From: Citrobacter sp. Cu233
Lineage (GTDB): Bacteria; Pseudomonadota; Gammaproteobacteria; Enterobacterales; Enterobacteriaceae
DNA length: 64,000 nucleotides
Assembly (NCBI RefSeq): GCF_030332225.1
Contig: NZ_JAOWIF010000033.1
Location: 434,001-498,000 of the forward strand
Direction of reading: 5' to 3'
Shown here piece after piece: positions 1 to 9,299 of the stretch. The notes beneath the pieces are model-generated. The model did not search any database. It was not told where the DNA came from and saw only the letters and a program-made list of their open reading frames with translations. The stretch's first letter is position 1. Each line of letters begins with the position of its first letter. Position numbers and translations under genes: made by a program.

Positions 1-79
1 GCTGTTTGATAACGGCGTGGCGCGACTGATTCGTCGTCGTCAGACCATTGAAGAGCTGTTAGCGCTGGAGCTTATCTGA
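1..79 (+). CDS. lysA: diaminopimelate decarboxylase, C-terminal end (partial)
   Basis: Only the last 25 codons are in the window. The reading frame starts at base 2 and ends with TGA. The residues LFDNGVARLIRRRQTIEELL match the extreme C-terminus of E. coli LysA, which differs at one position (Gln for Val). LysA is the PLP-dependent enzyme that decarboxylates meso-diaminopimelate to L-lysine, the last lysine step. It converges on the two LacI-family genes to its right, with a REP element between. Neighbouring galR is as in E. coli, which supports the call. Confidence 0.9.
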   Translation, partial: LFDNGVARLIRRRQTIEELLALELI

Positions 80-83
80 TTGC

Positions 84-159
84 AGGCCTGATGGCGCTGC
101 ACGTATTGGGCCTGTGGAGTCAGTAGGCCGGATAAGACGCTTGCGCCGCCATCCGGCAT
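84..159. repeat. REP/BIME element between lysA and the LacI-family gene
   Basis: Two REP-type units face each other: one beginning GCCTGATGGCGCTGC and one running from GGCCGGATAAG to CATCCGGCA. The element separates two convergent genes, where it may act as a 3' mRNA stabiliser or terminator-like structure. Confidence 0.75.
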
Positions 160-170
160 CTGATTACGAA

Positions 171-1181
171 TTACTTATAATACGGCCCTGTCGTCACCGA
201 TTCCCGCAACACCAGCGTGCCCGTAAACGGTGGAATGGGGTCTACATTTTCGTCATTAGCCAGACGAATAGCCTGATCGATTGCCGTGGTTATCATGGTA
301 TCAATCGGCAGATAGACAGTAGAGAGTCCTGGCTCCAGCCATTTCGCGCTGGGCGCATCATCAAAACCAAACAACGAAACGTCCTCGGGGACCTTGAGTC
401 CAGCCTGATGTAATGCTTTTGATGCACCTAACGCCATGTCATCGTTACAGGCGAACAGCGCACTGAATATCACCCCTTCATCCAACAGTTCACGACAGGC
501 TTCATAGCCCCTGGTCATCGTTGAATCGCCGTATTTGACCCTGGTGGGTTCCCAGGGAATACCGTTTTTTTCCAGCGCCTTACGATATCCCATCAACCGA
601 GATTTACCGGTTGGCGTATGGCCGGGTACAGTGATGCAGGCAATATCACGATGTCCTTGCGAGATGAGGTAATCGACTGCCTGAAACGCCGCGTCTTCCT
701 GTTCAAAGAAAATCGCGCGGTCGCGGGCCTGGCTGACGTCGCGGTTAATGACCAGTAATGGCATATCAATGCGGGTCATCAGCGACATAATCGCTTTTTC
801 GCTCATGTAGCGGGTGTAGAGAATAATGGCGTCGCACTGTCGGTCGGCCAACATTTGAACGGCTTCCTGCTCACGCTCTGGTGTGTCATGGCCGTCGGTG
901 ACAATCAGCTGTTTGCCGTGAGACTCCGTCTGGCGCGATGCCTGTTGCAGCAAACGACCAAAGTAGAATCCATCAAATGTAGACACCACTAAACCAATGC
1001 TGTTGCTGGTGCGGTTTGCCAGTGAGCGCGCTAAAAAATTAGGCCGATAATCTAATGCCTGCATGGCTTTGAAGACTTTCTGGCGCGTGCTTTCTTTAAC
1101 CTGCCCCGTACCATTAAGTACGCGTGAAACGGTCGCTTTCGATACGCCAGCATGTCGTGAAACGTCTAACATCGTTGTCAT
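171..1181 (-). CDS. LacI-family transcriptional regulator, AscG-like
   Basis: A 336-residue LacI/GalR-family repressor. The N-terminal helix-turn-helix (MTTMLDVSRHAGVSKATVSR) is followed by the hinge pattern RPNFLARSL and a periplasmic-binding-protein-like effector domain with the usual CNDDMALGA and GFDDAP motifs. The start resembles AscG, the repressor of the cellobiose-type asc operon, but the effector domain clearly differs, so the ligand is unknown. Its ATG lies 13 bp after the galR stop codon with a CAGGA ribosome site, so it is probably co-transcribed with galR. The E. coli K-12 locus has no such gene. No catabolic operon adjoins it, so its target must be elsewhere. Confidence 0.85.
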   Translation of the reverse strand: MTTMLDVSRHAGVSKATVSRVLNGTGQVKESTRQKVFKAMQALDYRPNFLARSLANRTSNSIGLVVSTFDGFYFGRLLQQASRQTESHGKQLIVTDGHDTPEREQEAVQMLADRQCDAIILYTRYMSEKAIMSLMTRIDMPLLVINRDVSQARDRAIFFEQEDAAFQAVDYLISQGHRDIACITVPGHTPTGKSRLMGYRKALEKNGIPWEPTRVKYGDSTMTRGYEACRELLDEGVIFSALFACNDDMALGASKALHQAGLKVPEDVSLFGFDDAPSAKWLEPGLSTVYLPIDTMITTAIDQAIRLANDENVDPIPPFTGTLVLRESVTTGPYYK

Positions 1182-1194
1182 GACGTAATCCTGA

Positions 1195-2223
1195 TTAATC
1201 GTTTGACGAAGATTTTCCCGGCTCTGTCAGCGCCGAAACGGAATGCCGACGTACCAGCGTTGGGTTAAAGACGTGAGTGATATCCGGGATCGGGCGTTTT
1301 TCGGCCAGCGCCAGCGCCAGCTCGGCGGCCTGGGTTGCCATCGTCACGATCGGGTAGCGTACCGTCGTCAGCCGTGGACGCACGTAGCGTGAAACCAGTA
1401 CATCATCGAAACCAATTAGCGAGATTTCGCCCGGTACATCAATGCTATTATCATTTAACACACCCATCGCGCCCGCCGCCATTGAGTCGTTATAACAGGC
1501 GATAGCCGTGAAGTTTTTGCCGCGGCCAAGCAGCTCAGTCATTGCCTGCTCGCCGCCGCTTTCATCGGGCTCGCCAAACGTGACCAGTCGATCGTTGACC
1601 GGAATATTGCTTTCCGCCAGCGCGTCGTAATAGCCTTGTAAACGGTCTTCCGCATCTGAAATGCTGTGGTTGGAACACAGATAACCGATGCGCGTATGGC
1701 CCTGCTGAATAAGATGACGGGTTGCCAGCCAGGCACCGTAACGATCGTCCAGCGCAACGCAGCGTTGTTCGAATCCCGGTAAGATTCGGTTAATCAGTAC
1801 CATACCGGGGATTTGTTTCATCAATGATGCCAGCTCAGCATCCGGGATAATTTTAGCGTGGACCACGAGGGCCGCGCAGCGGTGGCGAATAAGCTGCTCA
1901 ATCGCCTGACGTTCCTTTTGCTCGTTGTGGTAGCCGTTGCCAATCAGTAAAAAATTACCGGTGTTATAGGCCACCTGCTCGACAGCTTTAACCATTGCCC
2001 CAAAGAATGGATCGGACACATCACCTACGACCAGACCGACGGTTTCAGTAGATTGTTGTGCCAGCGCACGCGCGTTGGCATTGGGGTGGTAGCTGAGTGA
2101 TTCCATTGCACTCGTTACGGCCAGACGCGATGCTTCGCTGGCTTTGGGGGAGTCATTGATCACTCGAGAAACGGTGGCGACTGATACACCAGCTAGTCGG
2201 GCTACATCCTTTATGGTCGCCAT
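1195..2223 (-). CDS. galR: galactose operon repressor GalR
   Basis: A 342-residue LacI-family repressor nearly identical to E. coli GalR: HTH MATIKDVARLAGVSVATVSR, hinge HPNANARALAQQ, then the D-galactose-binding domain. It represses galETK, galP and mgl promoters until galactose binds. An upstream in-frame ATG would add 22 residues, but the MATIKDV start matches the family and the upstream stretch overlaps the operator. A consensus-like GalR operator lies 16 bp before this start, indicating autoregulation. It is followed immediately by a second LacI-family gene. Confidence 0.97.
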   Translation of the reverse strand: MATIKDVARLAGVSVATVSRVINDSPKASEASRLAVTSAMESLSYHPNANARALAQQSTETVGLVVGDVSDPFFGAMVKAVEQVAYNTGNFLLIGNGYHNEQKERQAIEQLIRHRCAALVVHAKIIPDAELASLMKQIPGMVLINRILPGFEQRCVALDDRYGAWLATRHLIQQGHTRIGYLCSNHSISDAEDRLQGYYDALAESNIPVNDRLVTFGEPDESGGEQAMTELLGRGKNFTAIACYNDSMAAGAMGVLNDNSIDVPGEISLIGFDDVLVSRYVRPRLTTVRYPIVTMATQAAELALALAEKRPIPDITHVFNPTLVRRHSVSALTEPGKSSSND

Positions 2224-2239
2224 GATAGTACCTGTTGTG

Positions 2240-2253
2240 GGTAAACGCTTACA
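2240..2253. promoter_or_regulatory. GalR-type operator in the galR leader
   Basis: GGTAAACGCTTACA is a near-palindrome matching the GalR/GalS half-site pattern (TGTAAnCGnTTnCA). It lies between the predicted galR -10 box and the start codon, over the expected transcription start, which fits autorepression. Confidence 0.75.
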
Positions 2254-2261
2254 TCCCGCCA

Positions 2262-2289
2262 GTGTTACGGAAAACGGCTGTCTGTTCAA
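2262..2289 (-). promoter_or_regulatory. predicted galR promoter
   Basis: On the minus strand, TTGAAC and TAACAC are separated by 16 bp. Transcription would start about where the GalR-type operator lies. The boxes are imperfect, so this is a prediction by eye. Confidence 0.45.
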
Positions 2290-2439
2290 GCAGATTGCCC
2301 GTCAGGAGGTCGCAAATGTGAGCGGACACGAGCGAAGTAAGACAGAAAAGTGAAAATGAAAACCTTTGCTTACACTTTGCGATGTGCTGTTGCGATTGTT
2401 TGCTGGTGAGGGGAGAGAGCGGATTGATAGAGTTGAGAT

Positions 2440-2522
2440 CCCAGAGGTATTGATAGGTGAAATCAACTTTCGGGTTGATCACATGATTTACACCAGCCTG
2501 CGCAGATGCGCAGGTTTTTTTT
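2440..2522 (+). ncRNA. omrB: OmrB small regulatory RNA
   Basis: The sequence begins CCCAGAGGTATTGATAGGTG and ends in a hairpin (CCTGCGCAGATGCGCAGG) with a U run. This matches E. coli OmrB in both ends and in its distinct middle part. OmrB is an Hfq-dependent sRNA activated by OmpR that represses outer-membrane proteins such as OmpT, CirA and FecA, curli regulator csgD, and ompR itself. Its 5' end, the main pairing region, is nearly shared with omrA downstream. Position between galR and aas is conserved. Confidence 0.93.
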
Positions 2523-2637
2523 TGCGTTCAGCGTATCTGTAACAGTAACCGATAATTTACACAACTCGTTGCACTTGGGTTCATTCCTTTGCGTTTTCCA
2601 ACTGGCGGAACGGCGCGGTGACGACCACAATCAAGAT

Positions 2638-2724
2638 CCCAGAGGTATTGATTGGTGAGATTATTCGGTACGCACTTCGTACCTGTCTCTTGCACCGACC
2701 TGCGCGGATGCGCAGGTTTTTTTT
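2638..2724 (+). ncRNA. omrA: OmrA small regulatory RNA
   Basis: It begins CCCAGAGGTATTGATTGGTG, nearly the same 5' seed as OmrB 198 bp upstream, and ends in a terminator hairpin (CCTGCGCGGATGCGCAGG) plus a run of eight T. The middle region matches E. coli OmrA and differs from OmrB. Regulation by EnvZ-OmpR and Hfq-dependent action on outer-membrane protein mRNAs are known for the family. Confidence 0.93.
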
Positions 2725-2820
2725 CGGAGTTTACTCACCACTTACCTGTCGCGCCCACCCCCCAACTCGTATAATCTGCCACCATTCATCTTTAGATAAT
2801 CGATGGTACAGGGAGTTGAG

Positions 2821-4980
2821 ATGCTATTCGGGTTTTTTCGTAATTTGTTTCGCGTGCTTTTCCGCGTTCGCCTTACGGGTGATGTCAGTGCGCTACGGGG
2901 AGAACGCGTCTTAATCACTCCCAATCATGTCTCTTTTATCGATGGTATGCTGCTGGCGCTGTTCTTACCTATTCGCCCGGTTTTTGCGGTTTACACCTCG
3001 ATCAGCCAGCAATGGTACATGCGCTGGCTCACTCCGCTGATTGATTTCGTACCGTTAGACCCAACCAAACCAATGTCAATTAAACATCTGGTACGTCTGG
3101 TTGAGCAGGGCCGTCCGGTGGTTATCTTCCCGGAAGGGCGTATTTCGACCACCGGTTCGTTGATGAAAATCTATGACGGTGCCGGATTTGTCGCTGCGAA
3201 ATCGGGCGCGACGGTGGTGCCTGTACGCATTGAGGGTGCGGAACTGAGCTATTTCAGCCGCCTGAAAGGTCTGGTTAAACGGCGCTTCTTCCCGCGCATT
3301 CAGTTGCACATCCTGCCTCCCACCAGGCTACCGATGCCGGAAGCGCCGCGTGCACGCGATCGTCGTAAGATCGCCGGTGAAATGCTGCACCAGATTATGA
3401 TGGAAGCGCGCATGGCTGTGCGACCGCGTGAAACGTTATATGAATCTTTGCTGGCGGCAAAATACCGTTTTGGCGCTGGCAAAAACTGCATTGAAGACGT
3501 TAATTTTATCCCGGACAGCTACCGTAAGCTGCTGACCAAAACGCTGTTTGTCGCACGTATTTTGGAAAAGTACAGCGTAGAAGGCGAGAAGATTGGCCTG
3601 ATGCTGCCGAACGCGGGGATCAGCGCCGCCGTGATTTTTGGTGCCATTGCCCGTCGACGTATTCCGGCGATGATGAACTACACGGCGGGCGTGAAAGGAT
3701 TAACCAGCGCCATTACCGCCTCCGAAATCAAAACTATTTTTACCTCCCGCCAGTTTCTCGACAAAGGTAAGCTCTGGCATCTGCCGGAACAACTCACCCA
3801 GGTGCGCTGGGTGTACCTGGAAGACCTGAAGGCAGATGTGACCTTTGGCGATAAGCTGTGGATTTTTTCACATCTGCTGGCTCCGCACCTGGCACAGGTG
3901 AAACAGCAGCCTGAAGAAGCGGCGGTGATCCTCTTTACCTCGGGATCAGAAGGCCATCCGAAAGGTGTAGTGCACAGCCACAAAAGTATTCTGGCGAACG
4001 TCGAACAAATTAAAACGATTGCCGACTTTACTGCTGACGATCGCTTTATGTCGGCGCTGCCGCTGTTCCACTCTTTTGGCCTGACGGTGGGGCTATTCAC
4101 GCCGTTGCTGACCGGTGCTGAAGTGTTTTTGTACCCCAGTCCGCTGCATTACCGCATCGTTCCTGAGCTGGTATATGACCGGAACTGTACCGTGTTGTTT
4201 GGTACCTCAACGTTCCTCGGCAATTATGCGCGGTTTGCTCATCCCTATGATTTCCACCGTCTGCGCTATGTCGTTGCCGGAGCCGAAAAGCTGCAAGACA
4301 GCACGAAGCAGTTGTGGCAGGAAAAATTCGGTCTCCGCGTTCTTGAAGGCTATGGGGTGACGGAGTGCGCACCTGTGGTGTCGATTAATGTACCAATGGC
4401 GGCGAAATCGGGAACGGTAGGGCGCATTCTGCCTGGTATGGATGCCCGACTGTTAGCGGTTCCTGGTATTGAAGATGGTGGGCGTTTACAGCTGAAAGGC
4501 CCTAATATTATGAGCGGCTATCTGCGTGTCGAAAAGCCGGGTGTACTGGAAGTCCCAACTGCAGAAAATGCGCAGGGTCAGATAGAACACGGCTGGTACG
4601 ACACCGGTGATGTTGTGCGCTTTGATGAAAATGGCTTTGTACAGATTCAGGGACGTGCCAAGCGCTTTGCCAAAATCGCCGGTGAGATGGTGTCACTGGA
4701 AATGGTTGAACAGCTGGCGCTGGCGGTATCTGCTGACAAAATGCATGCCACAGCTATCAAGAGCGATGCCAATAAAGGGGAAGCGCTGGTGCTGTTTACT
4801 ACCGACAGCGAGCTGACCCGTGAAAAATTACTCCAGTATGCGCGCATCCACGGCATTCCAGAGCTTGCCGTACCGCGTGATATCCGCCACCTGAAACAAC
4901 TCCCTCTGCTCGGCAGCGGTAAGCCAGATTTTGTCACACTGAAAAGCTGGGTCGATGAACCGGAAAAACAACATGCGTGA
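2821..4980 (+). CDS. aas: bifunctional acyl-ACP synthetase / 2-acylglycerophosphoethanolamine acyltransferase
   Basis: This 719-residue inner-membrane enzyme re-acylates lysophospholipids using acyl-ACP. The N-terminal acyltransferase domain has the HX4D motif (NHVSFID, H36/D41) and an FPEGR motif. The C-terminal AMP-binding domain has the [15 protein letters not shown] motif near residue 372. An earlier in-frame ATG would add six residues, but MLFGFF matches the E. coli start. The stop overlaps the start of lplT by 8 bp, so lysophospholipid import and repair are coupled. Confidence 0.96.
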   Translation: MLFGFFRNLFRVLFRVRLTGDVSALRGERVLITPNHVSFIDGMLLALFLPIRPVFAVYTSISQQWYMRWLTPLIDFVPLDPTKPMSIKHLVRLVEQGRPVVIFPEGRISTTGSLMKIYDGAGFVAAKSGATVVPVRIEGAELSYFSRLKGLVKRRFFPRIQLHILPPTRLPMPEAPRARDRRKIAGEMLHQIMMEARMAVRPRETLYESLLAAKYRFGAGKNCIEDVNFIPDSYRKLLTKTLFVARILEKYSVEGEKIGLMLPNAGISAAVIFGAIARRRIPAMMNYTAGVKGLTSAITASEIKTIFTSRQFLDKGKLWHLPEQLTQVRWVYLEDLKADVTFGDKLWIFSHLLAPHLAQVKQQPEEAAVILFTSGSEGHPKGVVHSHKSILANVEQIKTIADFTADDRFMSALPLFHSFGLTVGLFTPLLTGAEVFLYPSPLHYRIVPELVYDRNCTVLFGTSTFLGNYARFAHPYDFHRLRYVVAGAEKLQDSTKQLWQEKFGLRVLEGYGVTECAPVVSINVPMAAKSGTVGRILPGMDARLLAVPGIEDGGRLQLKGPNIMSGYLRVEKPGVLEVPTAENAQGQIEHGWYDTGDVVRFDENGFVQIQGRAKRFAKIAGEMVSLEMVEQLALAVSADKMHATAIKSDANKGEALVLFTTDSELTREKLLQYARIHGIPELAVPRDIRHLKQLPLLGSGKPDFVTLKSWVDEPEKQHA

Positions 4981-6166
4981 GTCAGTACACACTAGCACTT
5001 CAATCTGGTCAAAAGGGATGATGTCCGTTATCGCCGCGCAGTTTTTGTCAGCGTTTGGCGATAACGCGTTGTTGTTTGCTACCCTGGCTTTGCTCAAGGC
5101 GCAATTCTACCCGGACTGGAGCCAGCCAATCCTGCAAATGGTGTTTGTAGGTGCTTACATTCTGTTTGCTCCTTTTGTCGGGCAGGTCGCGGATAGCTTT
5201 GCGAAAGGCAGAGTGATGATGTTCGCCAACGGCCTCAAGCTACTGGGGGCGGCGAGTATCTGTTTCGGCTTGAACCCGTTTCTGGGGTATACGCTGGTGG
5301 GTATTGGCGCAGCAGCTTATTCTCCGGCCAAGTATGGCATCCTGGGGGAGCTGACGACCGGCGACAAACTGGTGAAAGCGAATGGCCTGATGGAGGCGTC
5401 AACCATTGCCGCTATTTTGCTGGGTTCTGTTGCAGGCGGTGTGCTGGCCGACTGGCATGTCATTGCTGCGCTCTCCGCTTGCGCACTGGCCTATGCGGGC
5501 GCCGTGGTGGCTAACCTGTTTATTCCTAAACTGGCCGCGGCTCGCCCCGGTCAGTCGTGGCATCTGGGGAAAATGACACGGCGCTTTTTCTGCGCAGCGT
5601 CTTCGCTGTGGCGCAACGGCGAAACACGTTTCTCATTGGTAGGAACCAGCCTGTTTTGGGGCGCGGGCGTCACACTGCGTTTTCTTCTGGTGTTGTGGGT
5701 GCCGGTTGCGCTGGGCATTACCGATAACGCCACACCTACCTATCTTAACGCTATGGTGGCTATCGGGATTGTTGTGGGGGCCGGTGCGGCAGCAAAACTG
5801 GTGACGCTGGAAACGGTGTCGCGCTGTATGCCTGCGGGGATACTGATCGGCGTGGTAGTCCTGATCTTCTCGCTCCAGCATGCGCTGTTACCGGCCTATG
5901 CCTTACTGATGCTTATCGGCGTGTTGGGCGGTTTTTTTGTCGTACCATTGAATGCGTTGTTACAGGAGCGAGGCAAAAAAAGCGTGGGGGCTGGCAACGC
6001 TATTGCGGTGCAAAACCTGGGTGAAAACAGCGCGATGTTGCTGATGCTCGGTATCTACTCACTGGCGGTGTTGGTGGGTATTCCAGCGGTAGCCATTGGC
6101 GCTGGATTTGGCGCTCTGTTTGCCCTGGCGATTACGGCGCTGTGGATCTGGCAGCGCCGCCGGTAA
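4973..6166 (+). CDS. lplT: lysophospholipid transporter LplT
   Basis: A 397-residue major-facilitator protein with about 12 hydrophobic segments, closely matching E. coli LplT. It flips lysophosphatidylethanolamine and related lysolipids across the inner membrane for re-acylation by Aas. The start overlaps the aas stop by 8 bp. A longer frame starting upstream inside aas is rejected because the MRESVHT start gives the family length. A REP element follows the stop. Confidence 0.95.
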   Translation: MRESVHTSTSIWSKGMMSVIAAQFLSAFGDNALLFATLALLKAQFYPDWSQPILQMVFVGAYILFAPFVGQVADSFAKGRVMMFANGLKLLGAASICFGLNPFLGYTLVGIGAAAYSPAKYGILGELTTGDKLVKANGLMEASTIAAILLGSVAGGVLADWHVIAALSACALAYAGAVVANLFIPKLAAARPGQSWHLGKMTRRFFCAASSLWRNGETRFSLVGTSLFWGAGVTLRFLLVLWVPVALGITDNATPTYLNAMVAIGIVVGAGAAAKLVTLETVSRCMPAGILIGVVVLIFSLQHALLPAYALLMLIGVLGGFFVVPLNALLQERGKKSVGAGNAIAVQNLGENSAMLLMLGIYSLAVLVGIPAVAIGAGFGALFALAITALWIWQRRR

Positions 6167-6170
6167 CATT

Positions 6171-6250
6171 GCCGGATGACGACGCAAGCGTCTTATCAGG
6201 CCTACAGGAAGAACAATTTGTAGACCTGATAAGCGCAGCGCCATCAGGTA
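6171..6250. repeat. REP/BIME element between lplT and tas
   Basis: A pair of inverted REP-like units (GCCGGATGACGACGCAAGCG and a second unit with CCTGATAAGCGCAGCGCCAT) joined by a short A/T-rich spacer. It lies between the 3' ends of two convergent genes. Confidence 0.75.
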
Positions 6251-6257
6251 CTAAAAA

Positions 6258-7298
6258 TTACGGTGCAGGATAGGTATACACCTGATGCACCGCTTCAATC
6301 TCCGCCAGTACTTCTTCACTCAACTCCAGATACAGACTTTCAACGTTGGTTTTTAGCTGCTCCATCGTCGTTGCGCCCAGCAGTGTGCTGGCGACAAACG
6401 GCTGACGACGAACAAAGGCCAGCGCCATCTGCGCAGGATCGAGGTTATGGCGTTTGGCGATATCCACATAGGCCGCTACCGCTTTTTGCGTTTGCTCGCT
6501 GCTGTAGCGCGTAAAACGGCTAAACAGCGTATTGCGCGCGCCGGCAGGTTTCGCACCGTTCAGATATTTACCGGTTAAGGTGCCAAAACCAAGGCACGAG
6601 TAGGCCAGTAGCTCAACGCCTTCATACTGGCTCACTTCGGCCAGTCCAACTTCAAAGCTGCGGTTTAGCAGGCTGTACGGGTTCTGGATAGTGGCGATAC
6701 GCGGCAGGTCATGCTTGTCTGCCAGGTGCAGGTAACGCATTACGCCAAATGCCGTTTCGTTGGAAACACCGATGTAACGAATCTTACCTGCACGCTGAAA
6801 CTCTGCCAGCGCATCCAGCGTATCCAGCAGGGAAACGACCGGGGCAGAGTCCGTCCAGCTATATCCCAGCTTACCAAAGCAGTTTGTCGGACGCTGCGGC
6901 CAGTGGACCTGATAGAGATCGAGATAATCGGTCTGCAGTCTTTTCAGACTGTCGTGCAGTGCTTCGCGGATGTTTTTACGATCCAGCGCCTGATTCGGTC
7001 GAATACCGCTGTCATTGTTACGTGCCGGGCCGCTGACTTTAGAGGCAACGATCAGTTTTTCGCGGCTGCCGTGTTTGGCGAGCCAGTTGCCCACGTAAGT
7101 TTCGGTGAGTCCCTGGGTTTCTGGGCGAGGCGGTACCGGATACATCTCGGCAACGTCGATTAAATTTATGCCTTGTGCAACGGCATAGTCGAGCTGTGCA
7201 TGTGCGTCGGCTTCGCTGTTTTGTTCACCAAACGTCATTGTGCCCAGCCCCAGTGTACTGACTTCCAGCGAGCTGTGGGGTATACGGTGATATTGCAT
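6258..7298 (-). CDS. tas: NADP(H)-dependent aldo-keto reductase Tas
   Basis: A 346-residue aldo-keto reductase. The catalytic tetrad is visible as D48, Y53, K87 and H132 (NLIDVAEMY, ASKVSG, YQVHWPQ), and the C-terminal cofactor-binding stretch is present. Known in E. coli as a multicopy suppressor of a tyrosine auxotrophy; the physiological substrate is unclear. Length and sequence are those of E. coli Tas, and ygdR-tas-lplT order is conserved. Confidence 0.95.
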   Translation of the reverse strand: MQYHRIPHSSLEVSTLGLGTMTFGEQNSEADAHAQLDYAVAQGINLIDVAEMYPVPPRPETQGLTETYVGNWLAKHGSREKLIVASKVSGPARNNDSGIRPNQALDRKNIREALHDSLKRLQTDYLDLYQVHWPQRPTNCFGKLGYSWTDSAPVVSLLDTLDALAEFQRAGKIRYIGVSNETAFGVMRYLHLADKHDLPRIATIQNPYSLLNRSFEVGLAEVSQYEGVELLAYSCLGFGTLTGKYLNGAKPAGARNTLFSRFTRYSSEQTQKAVAAYVDIAKRHNLDPAQMALAFVRRQPFVASTLLGATTMEQLKTNVESLYLELSEEVLAEIEAVHQVYTYPAP

Positions 7299-7373
7299 AG
7301 CCGTTTCCTTTTTATAATCACGACATAAGGATTATAAAAATGGCTGAGGGAAGGGAAAAAGGGAAGCAAAATT

Positions 7374-7403
7374 GTTAAGGCCAGCAGCGTGGCTGACCTT
7401 AAC
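7374..7403 (-). terminator. predicted terminator after ygdR
   Basis: The minus strand reads GTTAAGGTCAGC, a short loop, then GCTGGCCTTAAC, followed by AATTTTG. The imperfect stem starts three bases after the ygdR stop; the U tract is short. Confidence 0.55.
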
Positions 7404-7405
7404 CA

Positions 7406-7624
7406 TCAACGCTCAATAATTTGAGAGACTTCGTCGCGGTTAATTTGCATCGCATTGCCTTGCTGATCGTGATAACTCACCAGACCGGTATCATCGTCAA
7501 TTTCTGGTTTACCATCGGTCAGGATCATTCGACCATCTTTTGTTGCCATCACATAATCACTGCTGCATCCGGAAACGGCAAAAGCCAGCCCGACGGCGGA
7601 AATTAAAACTGCCCATTTTTTCAT
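7406..7624 (-). CDS. ygdR: small lipoprotein YgdR (YgdI/YgdR family)
   Basis: A 72-residue predicted lipoprotein. The signal peptide ends in a lipobox VSGC with the acylated Cys at position 20, followed by Ser-Ser, which favours outer-membrane sorting. The mature part (about 52 residues) is the YgdI/YgdR domain, a small beta-rich fold with no known function. A paralogue, ygdI, lies 28 kb away in this window. It is monocistronic, between ygdQ and tas. Confidence 0.93.
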   Translation of the reverse strand: MKKWAVLISAVGLAFAVSGCSSDYVMATKDGRMILTDGKPEIDDDTGLVSYHDQQGNAMQINRDEVSQIIER

Positions 7625-7740
7625 CTGCTTATCCTCACATGACCTGCGTCTGACACTAGTTTAGTAATAACGCGAAGTTGTGCAGGGTGAAAGCAGTAAA
7701 ATCTTAATCTGTGAGAGAAGGAAGGTGCCGGGGAGTATTC

Positions 7741-7758
7741 GCTCCCCATGCGGGGAGC
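7741..7758. other. GC-rich hairpin downstream of ygdQ
   Basis: GCTCCCC, a four-base loop, then GGGGAGC, 11 bp past the ygdQ stop. No T run follows on either strand, so it is more likely an RNA-stabilising hairpin or a weak terminator. Confidence 0.4.
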
Positions 7759-7769
7759 GATAGCGTCTG

Positions 7770-8483
7770 TCAGAGCGGATTTTTTTTATTGCGCCACAGG
7801 TTCAGGGTCTCTACAGCGATAGAGAAGAACATAGCGAAGTAAATGTATCCTTTCGGCACATGGACATCGAAGCTTTCCAGAATTAGCGTGAAGCCAACCA
7901 GTATCAGGAAAGAGAGTGCCAGCATTTTTACCGAAGGGTGACGATCAACAAACTCACCGATTGGGCGGGCTGCAAACATCATTACACCCACGGCAATCAC
8001 GACGGCTGCCATCATAATAAACAGATGATCGGACAAGCCTACTGCGGTGATTACTGAGTCCAGACTGAAGATAATATCCAACAGCATGATCTGCACAATC
8101 GCGCCGAGAAAAGAGGAGACCCGGGTTTTCAGCCCTTCCTCTTCGCCCTCAATGGATTCGTGGATCTCTTTACTCGCTTTCCAGATCAGGAACAATCCGC
8201 CGAGCAGAAGGATCAGATCGCGCGCCGAAATTGCCTCGCCAAACAGTTCGAATAACGGGTTAGTGAGCCGCGTTACCCATGCGATGGATGCCAGCAGCGC
8301 CAGACGCATCACCATCGCCGCTGCCAGCCCGATTCGTCGGGCATGATTGCGTTGTGCTGTTGGGAGTTTTGCTACAACCAGAGAAAGGAAAATAATATTG
8401 TCGATCCCGAGAACGATCTCCAGCAGCGTCAGCGTACCGAGCGCCAGCCAGGCGTTAGGATCGGTTATCCATGCAAATAACAT
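7770..8483 (-). CDS. ygdQ: TerC-family inner membrane protein YgdQ
   Basis: A 237-residue integral membrane protein of the TerC family with about seven transmembrane segments. It has the acidic intramembrane motifs typical of the family (EIVLGIDNIIF near the N-terminus and DIIFSLDSVITA in the middle), which suggest metal-ion handling; a manganese export role is known for other TerC members. The start at MLFAWI is chosen over one six codons upstream because it matches E. coli YgdQ. mutH lies upstream on the same strand with a 74-bp gap. Confidence 0.92.
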   Translation of the reverse strand: MLFAWITDPNAWLALGTLTLLEIVLGIDNIIFLSLVVAKLPTAQRNHARRIGLAAAMVMRLALLASIAWVTRLTNPLFELFGEAISARDLILLLGGLFLIWKASKEIHESIEGEEEGLKTRVSSFLGAIVQIMLLDIIFSLDSVITAVGLSDHLFIMMAAVVIAVGVMMFAARPIGEFVDRHPSVKMLALSFLILVGFTLILESFDVHVPKGYIYFAMFFSIAVETLNLWRNKKNPL

Positions 8484-8557
8484 CGAACAAAGTCCTGCCA
8501 AAAAAAAGAAGCGGTAATTATAGGCGCGTAACGCGACGGGCGAAAGGTCAGGGTGTG

Positions 8558-9253
8558 TTATTGAGCCTGGATTAGAAAATGCCGTTCCAGCAGTGCGCGC
8601 GTGAAGTTCTTTTTCAGGTAAAACCCGCGTGGCAGAGTCAGGATCGGCTCACCATGGGCACCGATAGCCTCGGTAAGCGCCCGGGCGTTGGCGGCTTTTG
8701 GGCGTAGTTGTAAAACTTCACCATGACGGGCGGTGATACGTTCGACGTGCCCTAACACAATCATGTCCATTAACTCTTCCCAGTCCAGACGCAACTGTCG
8801 ATCTTCCTCTTCATTCGGACTCCACAACAGCGGGGAGCCAACGCGACGTTCAGCCACAGGGATGCTGCGTTCACCTTCTACAGGCACCCACAACACGCGT
8901 TTAAGCTTGTGTCGAACATGGCTGGTTTCCCAGGTCACGCCGGTATTGCCGGTTAATGGTGCCACGCAGACAAAAGTCGTTTCCAACGGTCTGCCAAGGC
9001 TATCCACTGGGATCGTCTTTAACTCCACTCCCAGCGCGGCAAAATCCTGCTCCGGTTTACTGCCCGCACTGGCCCCAAGCCAAATTTCCAGCAGCACGCC
9101 AATCCAGCCTTTGTCCCGCTTCAGATCCTTTGGCGCGACGAGTCCTGCCATCGTCGCCAGTTCTCCCAGCGTGTAGCCCGAAAGTTGCCGTGCCTGGTGC
9201 AGCAACTGGGCTTCGGATTCAGGAGGAGAAAGCAATGGATGGAGTTCTGGCAT
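8558..9253 (-). CDS. mutH: methyl-directed mismatch repair endonuclease MutH
   Basis: A 231-residue endonuclease that nicks the unmethylated strand at hemimethylated GATC sites when activated by MutS-MutL. The catalytic residues D70, E77 and K79 are present in [10 protein letters not shown]. Length is close to the E. coli protein (229). It diverges from rppH across a 684-bp gap containing DnaA boxes (the DARS2 position). Confidence 0.96.
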   Translation of the reverse strand: MPELHPLLSPPESEAQLLHQARQLSGYTLGELATMAGLVAPKDLKRDKGWIGVLLEIWLGASAGSKPEQDFAALGVELKTIPVDSLGRPLETTFVCVAPLTGNTGVTWETSHVRHKLKRVLWVPVEGERSIPVAERRVGSPLLWSPNEEEDRQLRLDWEELMDMIVLGHVERITARHGEVLQLRPKAANARALTEAIGAHGEPILTLPRGFYLKKNFTRALLERHFLIQAQ

Positions 9254-9299
9254 CAGGTTTACCCTTGGGTTAAAAAATGAGCAATGATTTTATACCGTG

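Noticed and set aside
171-1181. Assignment of this gene as ascG
   Set aside because: Only the HTH and general fold resemble AscG; the effector domain differs and no ascFB genes adjoin.
2618-2914. 98-codon open frame between omrB and aas
   Set aside because: It runs through OmrA, its terminator and the start of aas; no independent support.
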